Shown piece after piece: positions 35,410-48,185 of a DNA stretch of 64,000 nt. The DNA is taken from the NCBI RefSeq assembly GCF_933775445.1, contig NC_065873.1, positions 13,702,001-13,766,000 on the forward strand. The letters are read 5' to 3'. A model generated the notes under the pieces. The model made no database searches. It saw only the letters and a list, made by a program, of their open reading frames with translations, and had not been told where the DNA came from. The translations under genes were made by a program, and so were the position numbers. This DNA comes from Argentina anserina (Eukaryota > Streptophyta > Magnoliopsida > Rosales > Rosaceae). Every line of letters starts with the position of its first letter. Position 1 is the first letter of the stretch.

Positions 35410-35593
35410 TGTTTCAGGATGAAATAATTGTGTATTATTGAATGATATGGGGGCCTATATATAGGCATTACAAAACCACAATCCCGTAGGATTCGGAGTC
35501 CTAATCTATTACGGAGATGCTAATCTATCTCCTAACAGGAAACCTATTAGGCTAAGACACATACAAGGGTAGAATAGTAATTCTCCCGGAACA
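35410..35593 (-). repeat. 3' LTR of nested copia (184 bp)
   Basis: Starts TGTTTCAGG and ends CCCGGAACA. It is followed inward by ctccccctt, the inverse of a polypurine tract. It contains a ctatatatag TATA-like palindrome. Confidence 0.92.
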
Positions 35594-36449
35594 CTCCCCC
35601 TTGTGTCGCATGCCTAGTGTTGCATGGTGCACACATCGTTGCCTCGGTAAAAACCTTGTCAAGCAAAATAAAAACCTCTTGGGTAAAAACAAAAGCTTGA
35701 TCGAAGGGAAAAAGAGCACAACGCACCGTCTACATTTGATAGCATCATGTGAGGTAGACTCCCCCTGAAGTCTACGAAACAACTCCCCCTGATTAGTGCC
35801 ATAATCATGGAGTACAAAGAACAACGTATACAACGTTCATTACATGCTTCTCAAACGTAGTCTTGGGCTAATGATTAATCATTAATCTAGCCACACATCC
35901 TTAGATCATCCATGCTATACTTAATCAAACTTAGATGTTAGGAAACAAGATTGCATAACAACTCAAAACAAGAGTTTGCAATGAAAATCAGATTCTCGGG
36001 TAGAATGACTTTTACTCACTTAAACGGCGATAACTTCTTCGTCAAAATAGGTATCAGCGAACCGTAAAATGTTCTGAAAAGTAGACACCCGTGGCTTTCC
36101 AGTGACATAAGGTTCACAACCTCATCCGATCGGAGCAGTTCACAATGCTCTATCGAAGTTGACTGACTTGCAAATTTCCAGATAGGACTGTCCTACTTTG
36201 CTAAAATGGCCATAACTCACTCAATATGATAGCTATGAATGAAAGGTTGATGTCCGTTAAAAGTAGACACATAGTCCTTTCCAACGGTACTAATTTCACC
36301 ATATTTCATCGAGCGAGCTGTCCTGAAGGTCTCGTTGAAGTTGACCTACGAAACTGGACAGATTCTGATTTGTCACATTTAATGTGTCTTTCGCGAAGAG
36401 AATGGGGGAATGGACCAATGAAGGACTGATTTTGGTCCAAAACGGAACC

Positions 36450-38810
36450 GTACGTATCCTCTACGCTACCAGTGTCGAATGCTACACCAAGGCGTACGTT
36501 GATGTTGCTGGAGCTGCTGGCGGCGTTGGTGTGGATAGGATTTGTGTTGGTTCACTAAGTGTAGAACTAAACCCATGTCAAAGAAGCAATGCAAGTCCAA
36601 TGACAATGCATAGGCGCATAGTTAATCACGTCATAATGAAAGCAATAGTGTCCCAACAACACTAACATGTATGAATGTATAGCTTATTGAATCTCTTCAT
36701 CATCTATACTTAGACGGAATAGAGAATCAAGAATTAGCTTCATATGAACACATATGGGTATGAGTTCTTGCAACCGATTGTACTACGTTCTCTCGAACGT
36801 CGCAATCTGATTACATAATCTCTCCGTGGTCTGGAGGCATTTAAAGTCCCTCGGGCACTCTCATATCTGCGTCAAGATCCCTTTACAGATATTCTATGAC
36901 CACTATCATATGCTGCAAATCAGTTTTCATGGACACTACTACTGATCAAGTAGCGGAAAGCAATTATGTCCATAACGAGAGAATATAAGTCATCGTAGTC
37001 AATACTAGGATAATGAGACAATCTTTGCGCCATAAGTTCTGCATATATCGCATGACTTCATCTTTCTCATTACACTTACGAACAACGACCAACATAACAA
37101 GTCTAGTTCAGCCTGTATTGATTCTTTCCACTTCGGTCAAGTTGCTCATCGTTGATGCTTTACAACGGAATAAGAGCATAAGCGAATACATCATCAATCA
37201 TGGGAGATCAATACATTAAAGACACGCGCGCGCTGTATACGATCAATTCGTGAGATTTCTATTCTTCTCTAACATCAACAAAAGGAGTCTGTAGCGTCCC
37301 ACAGAAACTTAGTTGATACACATGTTTAGAGAATATCTCTTGATGATGGGCGAAATACTTGTGCCTACGCACTTCGCTTCTTTCTAGTTTTGATTCTAGA
37401 GAATAATGGTCTCCCCCTCATCTAGGCAGGAGCCAAGACCGAAGCTATGACCCTTACTAGTCCATCTTTGCGTTTGCCGCCCTTGTTTTGTGGTGCAATG
37501 CCACGGGCGCCGACAACACCACAGCGTACGATGGTGCCATCGCCGGCTTCCTTCCCACTGTCAGGGATGGTGCCAACGGTGCTAGGACCAGGTCATATGA
37601 AATTCTCTCATATTCTGAGAGTTCCAACCTTACCGGCACATCACATCATTTATGTGCGATCTCGTCACTTTCGCAATATCGGTAAAGTCATTAAGCATCG
37701 AATCTTTGACTTTCTGGAGGTCGATAATGCGTTGCACATTTGCTCACTTTGAGTAGTGCGGGATCTTAATGAGACATAGTGCCACACCACGTCAATTCCT
37801 GGCGTTAAAACCAGAATGGGAGCATTCCATATCTCCCCCTAACGACGGGAAATATGTCTCATCAAAGTGACCGTCTGCTAATATCGCAGGATAGAGATCA
37901 ACGGTTGTAGATTGGAAATAGCGGACAAGTGTTGGTGATTCATAAATCATAACCAACCAGAATACTTAATCGTTTCAAGTAGACCCATTGAGATAACTAC
38001 AATAGAGGCACATAAATAACTTTAACCAAATAGGCGTTAGTGAAAAGAACGTTGGGATCGTATCCAGTGACCATCTGGTACGCACTAAACACTTGGCAAG
38101 TTGTGGGTCTGAAACGAATAAGTGTCGCTGCATGCAACATCATTACATATCCCCATGCAAAAATCGGCAGGTTAGTACCCATAACCAAGTCCGAGCTCTG
38201 CTAGATCGTGCGGTGAATGAACATGAGGAATAATATGTTCAACGACGATCCTAGTAGACATGCAAAACGAAATCATCAAAGTCGTGGAGGTGAACTCTCC
38301 AATGGTATCCATTCAAATAGATTTGAGAGGATAGGAAGGGTGGTGAGCCCTTAGTATGATGATCATAGCTAAAAACTTTAGCGAATGCAGCGTTTCTTGT
38401 GGAAAGCAAAGCGACGTGTGACCAACGCGTCGATGCTCTTAACCTATGCCATAAAAATACCGAAAAATGTCCGTATTCGGTTGGATAGGGTCCACTAATG
38501 TCACCTTAAATACTTTGTAAGAATGGAATGTTCTCGGTTGGAGCCTTAGCAAATAAGGACTTCCTTGAAATCTAGCAAAAGAACAAGCTTTGCAAAATGA
38601 GCGATTGGCATCAGAGATTGTCATGGCGGCATTAGAAGACACGGGAGGCATCACAAGCTCCTGTGAAGGAGGGGATGCCGCCACCGATGGCCTTAATGCC
38701 ATGGAGCCGCCGAAATAGGCAGGCTCGGCCTCACCATGCATGGCACGGATAGGCTCGGCCTCACCGTGTGGAGCATGGGTGAGGTGGTCCTCCAATCGCT
38801 TCGTGAACAT
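36450..38810 (-). pseudogene. Decayed copia integrase and RT
   Basis: On the minus strand, 38439-38810 carries CKACSFARF, which marks the start of the copia integrase region, then PIQPNTDIFRYF. Next, 37997-38188 carries LPIFAWGYVMMLHAATLIR and YQMVTGYDPNVLF, the end of the core. Near 36950-37010 the frame reads IDYDDLYSLVMDIIAFRYLI, the front of a copia reverse transcriptase. Between them are many stops and frame changes, and no catalytic set is complete. The order integrase then RT identifies Ty1/copia, not Ty3/gypsy. The remainder of 35594-41848 shows no recognisable protein, including the expected gag area at 39000-41200. Confidence 0.8.
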
Positions 38811-39533
38811 GAAAAATAGATGATAATGTGAATTTCAAAGAACTCGAATCATCATATCTTGTTCAAAATGACCAAAAAACGATCATGTCAAAACCGAGAA
38901 GACAGTAAAACCGAACCCATGATTCAAAGAATCTTGAGTTACATAAAGCTACTGCTGCAGGCAAGCAAAACGATGTCTACAGGCTAACAAAGCTACTGTC
39001 GAAGCTTGAAAAAGATACTGTCAATGAAATCTGACAGATTTATTCCTCTCCATTCTTAACACAAATATCAAGATGAAAATCCATCATTGGCATGAATGGC
39101 CTTTAAAACTTAGCAAGGCACGAAGATATAGAACACAATCTCCGCACGAGATCCGTAAAACAACTACCTGCGCCGTAGGACAGTGTGGGTGGTTACGCAA
39201 TTAGCAAGACACTCGATTTCACGGCGGGACATTCTCAAAATGAAGATTAAGAGAGTCAACGACGCGGTGAACTTCTCTACACAATACGCCGTAGGATATT
39301 GTAAGAGAGGGGATTGAAACAAATGGCAATCCCATCGAATGTATCACATGGCAATAGAACTACATTCTTCAACTCAAGAGTTGGAAAAACATGGTATTGG
39401 AGCAGTTGAATACCAAACAATTACGGTGGAAAACCTTCCATTTGGTGCGGGTGGTCACCAATAATAATAAAATCATTTGAGCTATGAAACGACTTGGAGA
39501 AAACCGGAAAATTAACCGGAAAACCATGTCAAA

Positions 39534-39890
39534 TTAACTCAAAACCGGGTGAAATTTGGACTGGGAATACGTGACAGCAAGAACTGCTGAAATATGCGGA
39601 AAACATGACGAGAAACGACGGAAAAAAACGTCGGAAAAACTCGTCGGAAGCCGGCGGCACCGATTGCCGGAAATCCGGCCGGCGGTGGCCGGACCTGGCC
39701 GGTATGGAGGCCGTAACTTCAGGTCCGACAGGGAACGCCGTCCGGAACCGGATGGCGGTGCCGGAAACACCGGCAAATGGCCGGAAGGCGGCGAATACGC
39801 CGGTAAAACGCCGGAAAACGTTCCGGAAACTCCGGAACAGTAACCGGAAAAAACGACGTCAATTTTGACGTTCCGAGGTCCGTTTTCCAA
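39534..39890. repeat. Cgg-rich tract in copia interior
   Basis: A GC-rich stretch in which ccgg occurs many times (accgg, gccgg, ccggaa). Open frames exist on both strands because of this composition. None resembles gag. It stands out from its AT-richer surroundings. Confidence 0.6.
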
Positions 39891-41426
39891 ATTTCAAAGT
39901 CCAAAATCACAAGGTAGTGCTATTGGGGTCCCATGTAACCCAAAAGCGGCCAATTTAAAAACCACGTGAGTTGTAAACGTTAACCATGCATGCTAAGCCA
40001 AGGCAAATAAAATTCTCACAAGTCCAAGAAAGACGAGAAATTTTATAGAATATGCCAATATTTAATACAACACAAACAAGCTTCCAATTCCAATAGACGA
40101 CTTAGGATAAAGTCGAGCAATAATCATGGCAATGCCAACGTCATACTTGAAAAATAGTAAGCAGAAGACATAGTCAAAATAGAGTGACTAATCAAAAGTC
40201 CGTAGCAACAAAATCTTGCATATCGGATTGGGCGGAGCCTTAGCCCGAGGCTCAAAAATGTGCTTACTTGAGAATGGAAGAATGTTACGTTTCCATCTCC
40301 AAAATTCCCTCGAGAAATAGATACAGGTGCCAAAAATGGCATGCGTTTCTTGGATGTGGAGTATGCATCAAGGTCAACTCTGATAATACAACGTCATAGA
40401 CGTTCATTAAATCACTTTAAGTGTGTCCCATAGAATTCTTTATTTTTGGGATCTTTTGTCAGCAAATAGTGCTGCATCAGAGTAATGAATCAACTCAAAT
40501 AAATGAGTACGTAGACCTTGGGATTATCGTTTATAGACATGAGTTTAAGAAACTCAAACATTCAAATAACAGTCGCGATGGCGACGCATCCATAAGAAAC
40601 CAGGGTTGTATAGGTTTCGAATAATCGGAACTATTCAAGTATGTAACCGGAATTAGAAGGGTTGTGATGTATATGGTCACAAAATAATCGATGCATATCG
40701 GCGATTCTCATGATCGCACCCAAAACAGCGGTGCACTCAGGCGACCACACGAAATCGATATCTTCCTTTTTAAATAATAACGTGACTCCCCCAGGACCGT
40801 CACACAAAAAAACGTCGACCAAGAGGGGAATCATATCCCTCTTTGGTCTCATCGGCGTTATAAGAAAGGCCGAAAAAGAAGACATGAAAAAGGCTAATAG
40901 CGCCCGATAATTTATATATATATCTTCAAAAGCAGCAACTTTAAGAAAAACATACTTGTTGGTCTGCCAAATAGACCGCATATAAGTAAATTGCTCTGCA
41001 AATCGATCGTCATGCATGAAGTTGCTTGTTGAATTCCTTTTCGATCTTCGTCCGATGACATAAAAATCTTGGGAGGATACGATCGAAATCGTATGTAGAT
41101 GGCAAAAGTATCGTCCATCTCGGCATGAATGTCATCACCATAGTACGACGAGTAATCACTTTTCCTATGCAAGCACGCGAAACATAGTTAGAAAACGAAA
41201 ACGTGCAAATAAATGATTTAATAAGCAATAGGAAAAGAAAAATGAAAAAAGAGAGATAGTTTAAAGGCCCAAAAGGGTAGAGAAGACGGGAGTAGCTTCT
41301 CTTGAGCGAAGAGTTTGCTTGTGAAGTTCGCGATCATTGCGTATATATGCGGGAGGAGCAATTTTGAATCCTCTGATGCGGGGTTTGTCGGGGCAAAAAG
41401 ATGTTTTTGCGGAGCGAATGCGGAGG

Positions 41427-41735
41427 ATACCCTGCGGGGCTGCGGAGGCTGCGTGCAGGGGCAGCAGGGGGGGGTCGCAGGGGCTGCAGGGCAGGGCAGC
41501 GTGCGGGGCTGCGGGGGCAGCGTGCAGGGGCAGTGTGCAGGGGCAGCGCGCGGGGCTGCGGGGGCAGCGTGCAGGGGCTGCGCGCGGGGCTGCGGGGGCA
41601 GCGTGCAGGGGCTGCGCGCGGGGCTGCGGGGGCAGCGTGCAGGGGCTGCGTGCGGGGCTGCAGGGGTGCGTGCAGGGCTGCGTGCGTGCATGCAGGGGCA
41701 GTGAGCAGGGCCTGCAGGGGCTGCGATGCGGGGGC
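41427..41735. repeat. G-rich minisatellite in copia leader
   Basis: Imperfect tandem copies of words such as ggggctgcgggggcagcgtg, with many runs of four to five G on the plus strand (C-rich on the element's sense strand). Long frames on all sides are compositional. It lies between the putative primer site near 41840 and the coding remnant. Confidence 0.88.
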
Positions 41736-41848
41736 TGCGCCGACGAGGAGATGCCGGAGGCCGGAGACGACGGTGGCCGGCGGTGGAGAAGAGAAAAAAT
41801 TTCTAGGGCTCTAAAAGTTCAGGGTTTTAGGGCAACGTGCTTATAACG

Positions 41849-42032
41849 TGTTTGAGGATGAAATAATTGTGTATTATTGAATGATATGGGGGCCTATATA
41901 TAGGCATTACAAAACCACAATCCCGTAGAATTCGGAGTCCTAATCTATTACGGAGATGCTAATCTATCTCCTAACAGGAAACCTATTAGGCTAAGACACA
42001 TACAAGGGTAGAATAGTAATTCTCCCGGAACA
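41849..42032 (-). repeat. 5' LTR of nested copia (184 bp)
   Basis: Starts TGTTTGAGG and ends CCCGGAACA. It adjoins, on its inner side, cgtgcttataacg (41836-41848), the candidate primer-binding site also seen near 403-416. Confidence 0.92.
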
Positions 42033-42355
42033 CGTACAATAATCTCACATCATATTGTACAATTCAAATCACATGCTCAATGTATTCACAATAAAATCAT
42101 AACAGTATATTATATAGCAAACTATATATATTCGTACTTATTTAGCATTTATACAATATATATATAGTCCACTATATCTTATACATGTCATATTTCACAA
42201 CACATGCTCAATACACAATCTTCCGTCATCAAAATGATCATTCCTAATGAATTAATAACAGTATATAATATAATGAACTATATATATATGCACTTATTAC
42301 CATTATACAGTATATATATATAATCCACTAAATTGTATACATGTTGTAATTCATT

Positions 42356-45300
42356 TGTAACGACCCCAAAATTTCGAGCTTTAAAACTCAAAATTCTAAA
42401 GTCGTTAAACACCGAATAATCTCAAATAACTCGAAATCATTAAAGTGTAACAGCGGATCAATTCTGAGTTCTCAATACAACTCAGTCAACCAATTATTAC
42501 AAACCAAATTTATAATCCATACATAAAATGGAAATGTAATAATCCTCACAAATGAAATTACACAACATCTCACACACAAACCCACGCTAAAACCTCACCA
42601 CAAGTAGGATAAGAACGACTTCAAGCCTCTGTAGTCGTCACTCAACTCCCACTAATCAGCACCTGCAGAATGATCCCCTACACCATCGAATTGGTGCACC
42701 GGGATTGTAAACACAAACCCGGTAAGCTTATAGCTCGTATGAGTAAAATCACAATACAGTTCGCATATCAAAATATACGAAAGATCACAAAACAACAAAT
42801 ATAAATGCCCCCATGAGCCAATGGTCAGCCCATCTGGTTGACCCAAAGAAATATGAAATAAAAAGCTCATGAGGAAATTAAGTAACCCTTCTGGTTACCC
42901 AATGCATTTATAATACGGGTACCAAGAACGCTGGTACACATCTGTTACCCCTCTCGTAATACACCGTTGATATTGGATAGCCACCCGCTACCCAACATCC
43001 AAATACACCGAGTACCCATGAGCAGATAACCACCCGTTACCTCGCATGCAGTACTAAGGCAGACAGACTAGAGCTCTAACTGTATCGTAACTTTCGCCCG
43101 GCCAAAGGCTAGGTTCCGACTTGCCACACACGTACAATAATCTCACATCATATTGTACCAAAAATCACGTCCGAAGACAAATCACATTTTAACAACCTCA
43201 ATGTTAAAAACACGTACAATAATCACACATCATATTGTACCACACATCACGTCCGAAGACAAATCACAATTTTATTACATTCTCCGTGATAAAATCATGT
43301 ACAATAATCACTCATCATATTGTACGCTTTAAAACTTTCACGATATCACCACAATAAAATCATAACAGTATATTATATAGCAAACTATATATATTCGTAT
43401 TTATTACCATTTATACAATATATACATAGTCCACTATATCCTATACATGTCATGTTTCATAAACACCTGAAGAAATACGTACAATATTCTCACATACTCA
43501 TGCTCAATTTTCCGTCACCGAAATGACTATTTTTAATGCATTAATAACAGTACGTAATTTAATGAACTATATATATATTATGTACATATTACCATTATAC
43601 TATATATATGTAGTCCACTAAATTATATACATGTTATAATTCATTTGATAAACACACTAGCAAAATGTTGAATCACCACGAGGGTAGATTCGTAAATTTA
43701 GTGAGATTTTACTCACCTTATTGACTTGAGCGTAATTCCTCAATTTCCGATAATAAACCCTTTCCTCGATTTAGCGATCACCTTAAAAAGATAAGACAAG
43801 CATTTAGAATCGTTTCGTAAACCTTTAAATGCCAAAACAGTAATAATCGGTTACTGTTCAGCAATTTTCGGTTTTACGAAATTACTGTTCACGGTTACTA
43901 TTCACGGTTACTGTACAAATATACGATTTATACGTATTTCTGTACGTATAAATAGCATATACGTAATTCTGTACGTATAAAAATTAATACGTATTTCTGT
44001 ACGTATAAATATTAATACGTATTTCTGTACGTATAAATATTAATACGTATTTCTGTACGTATAAATATTAATACGTATTTCTGTACGTATACGTACGATT
44101 TAAATGTAAATACAACTCGGTAAATAAAATTTACTAAATTACCCTTTTACAAATTACTTTTTACATTTACTGAAAGTAATTTTATAATTACATTTTACCG
44201 AAGGTAAAAATTAATTACATTTACCGTAGTAAATAAAATTTACATTTACATTTACCGTTACACAGTAAATTACCAAAATACCCCTTCAGTCCAAACTAAT
44301 TACACCGCCTCACCCGACGGCGCGTGTGGCACACGCGCCACCTCCGGCCGGCCGCGCGTGGGGCCCATGCGCCGACGCCAACCAAGGCGCGTGTGATGCC
44401 ACCGCCGTGCCTAAACTCTCCCCCTCCTCCACCTCTATCCTCCTACGGCCTCCGCCGACTCCTAGGCTATCCCTAGCCTCCTCACGCGCCGCCTCTAGGC
44501 GGCGGTATCTCCTCTCCTCCCCTTCCGCCGATCCCCCACCAAAACACCACAAATCGACCCACAATTACAACAACAACATCACAATGACCAATCCTAGCTA
44601 AACCTCACCTTGATTCGAACCTTTGGATTGTCAAATCGACGTTGATGAGCTTGAGGTGCCGGCGGCCTTGCAGTTGAGAAGCGGCGGTGCCTGTCGCGGT
44701 TTCCAATCGCCGATCGTGTCACCGGAGGCACTAGGGGTGAGGAGAGATGATGGTGATGCAGTCTCAAGTCTTGGTCTCACCGGTGGAGCGTTTGGGCGAC
44801 GGTGAATCGCGAGGTTTCGGTGAGAGGGAGAGGAAGAAGGTGACAGTGAGAGGGAGATGGAAGAGTGATCAGTGAGAGGGAGAGGAAGAGAGCGATCGGT
44901 GAGGGGGAGAGGAAGAGCGATCGGTGAGGGCGAGAGAGAACCGAGTGAGGGAGAGAGAGAGAAAGTCGAGAGAGTGAGAGAGAAGAGTGAGCGGCGGGTT
45001 GAGAGGGTGAAAGGGTTTCCAAATATGGGAACCCTAGTTGCAACCATTTACTTAAATACCCCCTCCCAAAATCGGAAACCAACTTCCGTCGTTAATAACT
45101 TTTACGTACGTCGTCCGATTAGAACGCGTCACATATCCACGAACTCGCATCGACGAGCTCTACAACTTTCGTGAAGAAAGTTTTCGCAACCGAGCGACGA
45201 AATAAAAGTCGAAAAATACGTTCGGAAATGTAACGTTTTTCGAATTAAACGTTCTAATAACGTTTTCGTTTTCGACTCCCGATGTCACAACACGGAACGA

Positions 45301-45378
45301 ATACAATTTAGTATTTCCGAGAACTTAAACACTTAGAAGTAGTCTATTAACTTGTCCCGAAAAATCGGGTTATTACAT
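42356..45378 (-). mobile_element. Solo gypsy LTR (3.0 kb) nested in the LTR of B
   Basis: Begins TGTAACGACC and ends GGTTATTACA, with duplication tcatt at 42351-42355 and 45379-45383. The uninterrupted LTR of B near 52855 shows the single empty site. In its own orientation (minus) it starts TGTAATAACCCGATTTTTCG, the same subfamily as the fragment at 23251. It contains the two GC-rich palindromes, at least five ~28-bp minisatellite copies (43930-44090) and hairpin repeats (43130-43320). The lack of any interior indicates LTR-LTR recombination. Confidence 0.93.
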
Positions 45379-46560
45379 CATTATTAAATACTCTTGCAAA
45401 ATCTTGAATCACCGCGAGGGTAGATTCGTAAATATGTGAGATTTTACTCACCTTATTGACTTGAGCGTAATTCCACAATTTCCGAAGATAATTCCTTTCC
45501 TCAATTTAACGATCACCTTGAAAAGATAAGAAGAGAATTTAGAATCGTTTCGTAAACCTTTAAATGCCGAAACAGTAATAATCGGATACTGTTCAGCAAT
45601 TTTCGGTTTTACGAAGTTACTCTTCAGTGTTACTGTTCATTGTTACTATTCACGGTTACTGTACAAATATACCATTAATACGTACGTATACGTACTGTTT
45701 AAATGTAAATACAATCTCAGTAAATAAAATTTACTAAATTACCCTTTTACAAATTACTTTTTACATTTACTGAAAGTAATTTATATTTACATTCACCGTA
45801 GGTAAAATTTAATTACATTTACCGTACGTAAATAAAATTTACATTTACATTTACCGTACTTAAATAAATTACCAAAATACCCTTCTCGGAATCACTGTTC
45901 ACGCGCCGCCGCACGTGGCGGCGCGTGGGGTGCACGCGCCACTCACTGTGGCAGCGCGTGGGGCCCACGCGCCGACACCAACCAAGGCGCGTGTGACGCC
46001 ACCGCGACCCCAAAACCATCCTCCATTCTCCCCTCTTCCTCCCTCCGGTCCTAGGCCGCCCCTACGCCACCCCAAACTTCACACGCGCCGCCTAAGGCGG
46101 CGGTACCTCCCCATCAACCCAACCTCCGATCTCCACCCAAACCATCACAAATCCACACAAAAATTCACCAGCAACATCACAACAACCAACCTAGGCTATA
46201 CTCACCTCGATTTAAGCTCGAAAACGACCGGAGACGAGCGTAGGAGCGGCGGAGTCGGATCGTGTTTGGGCGAGTAACCAACGTTTGCCTGAGCTTCGAT
46301 CGCTGTGCAAGGGGGGTGCTAGGGTGGCGCGCGATGTCGACAAGCAGGTCACCGTACCCTAGTTCTGCCGGCGACGTCGCGTGGAACGACGGAGCTTCCC
46401 TCCAAGCCTCGGATTGTCTCGAGGAAGCTAACGACGGCGAGCTCGAGGGTAGCTGCGAACGTCCATGCGGGGCTCCTTGGACCGGCGGTTAGAGACACGA
46501 AGGCCGGAGTTCGCCGGATTGAATCGAAGAATTTTTCTGAAGGAAGAGGAAGAAGTTTCG

Positions 46561-46591
<31 letters not shown>

Positions 46592-46967
46592 CGGCGGAAT
46601 GAAGGGTTTCCGAAAATGGAAACACTAATTCCTCAATTTTTCCTTTTATACTATTTTCCAAATCGGAAACTAACTTCCGTCGTTAATAACTTTTACCCCC
46701 GACGTTTGATTAGATCGTGTCACATATCCACGAACTCGTATCGACGAGCCCTACAATTTTCGTGAAGAAAGTTTTCGCAACCGAGCAACGAAATAAAAGT
46801 CGATAATTTCGTTCGGAAACGTAACGTTTTTCTTATTAAACGTTCCGAAAACGTTTCCGTTTTTCTTTTCAAAACATCGCAAACAATCACATTCTTTTTA
46901 ATCGAACTTCACAGCTTAATATAATTTAAATTAACCCAATATTGTTTGGAAATTTAGGGTTATTACA

Positions 46968-46982
46968 ATCTACCCCCTTAAA
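46968..46982 (-). other. Polypurine tract of gypsy B
   Basis: On the minus strand it reads ttaagggggtagat directly before the 3' LTR, matching the tract of gypsy A at 5571-5584. Confidence 0.8.
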
Positions 46983-47006
46983 GGAATTTCGTCCCGAAAT
47001 TCAAGC

Positions 47007-48185
47007 TCACTCAACAAACAACTGTGGATATCTGGTCATCATATCTGACTCTAGCTCCCAAGATGCATCACCCTCATCATGGTGACTCCACAATACCTTG
47101 ACTAACTCAACTTCTTTCCTCCGGAGCTTCTTTGTGGATCTATCCAGGATACGAACCGGCTCGACAACAAATGTGGCATTTTCTTTCACTTCAATGGTGC
47201 TATGATCGATCACGTGTGACTCATCTGGTACATACTTCCTCAACATGGAAATGTGGAAGATGTTGTGAACGCCCGACATGCTAGTAGGCAAGGCTAGTCG
47301 ATAAGCTAGTTCGCCCACCTTCTCAAGTATCTCGAAGGGCCCAACGTATCTCAGAGCCAATTTTCCCTTCTTGCCAAATCTCACCACACCCCTCATAGGT
47401 GAAACTTTCAAGAACACATGATCGCCGATCTCAAACTCCACATGTCTCCTCTTTAGGTCCGCATAGCTCTTCTGTCTGCTTTGAGCGGTCCGGATTCTAT
47501 TCCGAATGATCGAGATCTTCTCTGTGGTTTCCTGAACGACCTCTGGACCCATCAGTGCCTCATCACCAACTTCGGCCCAACAGATCAGTGAACGACATGG
47601 TCTACGATAAAGAGCCTCATAAGGTGCCATACCGATGCTAGAGTGGTAGCTGTTGTTGTAGGCAAACTCAATCAATCTCAAATGATCTTCCCAGCTACCC
47701 TTGAAATCCAACACACATGCTCTCAACATGTCTTCCATCACCTGATTCACCCTCTCTGTCTGTCCATCCGTCTGAGGGTGAAAAGCTGTACTCATATCCA
47801 AGGTAGTGCCCATCGCCTTCTGCATACCACCCCAGAACTTCGAAGTGAAACGTGCATCTCTATCGGAAACAATAGAAACTGGAGCACCATGAAGTCTCAC
47901 TACCTCATCCACATATAGTTTCCCAAGCACGTCCACTGAGTACTTCATCGACATTGGGAGAAAATGAGCCGACTTCGTCAACCGATCGACAATCACCCAT
48001 ATGGCATCGTGACCCTTCTTCGATTTAGGCAATCCGGTCACAAAATCCATAGATATCTGCTCCCACTTCCAAAGAGGAATAGTCAGTGGTTTCAGCATGC
48101 CAGCTGGTCGTTGATGTTCTGCTTTCACTTCGATACAAACTCCGCTACATCCTTCTTCATAACGTTCCACCAGAATTGCCTGCAA
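47007..48185 (-). pseudogene. gypsy B integrase
   Basis: An open frame of 392 codons that holds the catalytic core. The three acidic residues lie in MDFVTGLP, VSDRDARF and HPQTDGQTERVN, the D-D-E triad that joins cDNA to target DNA. The C-terminal part has the GPFEILEKVG module and a chromodomain-like tail ending VLWSHHDEGDASWELESDMM. The first ~20 codons are out of register with the preceding RNase H frame, and the Met at the start is not a true start. At the junction near 48130, the Cys pair of the N-terminal HHCC zinc finger is missing, although the His part remains upstream. The integrase would thus lack a complete zinc finger even if expressed. Confidence 0.93.

Larger units (their letters stand above)
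35410..42032 (-). mobile_element. Ty1/copia element nested in the LTR of B
   Basis: Identical-length 184-bp LTRs lie at 35410-35593 and 41849-42032. They start TGTTT and end GGAACA, and differ at two sites (positions 6 and ~82). The duplication cgtac flanks them at 35405-35409 and 42033-42037. The empty site is intact in the other LTR of B near 52540. A purine-rich aagggggag (inverted) next to the left LTR shows minus-strand orientation. The interior has decayed integrase and RT fragments. Confidence 0.93.
34528..46967 (-). repeat. 3' LTR of gypsy B, interrupted twice
   Basis: In minus orientation this is the 3' LTR. It runs 34528-35409, resumes at 42038 after the copia element, breaks again at 42355, and resumes 45384-46967. 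The uninterrupted 5' LTR at 51674-54617 shows the empty sites for both insertions. It lacks most of the ~28-bp minisatellite found at 53140-53300. Confidence 0.93.

Noticed and set aside
41218..41846. Overlapping long frames on both strands (Ala/Pro/Cys- or Gly-rich)
   Set aside because: They are produced by the G-rich minisatellite. The composition is repetitive in every frame.
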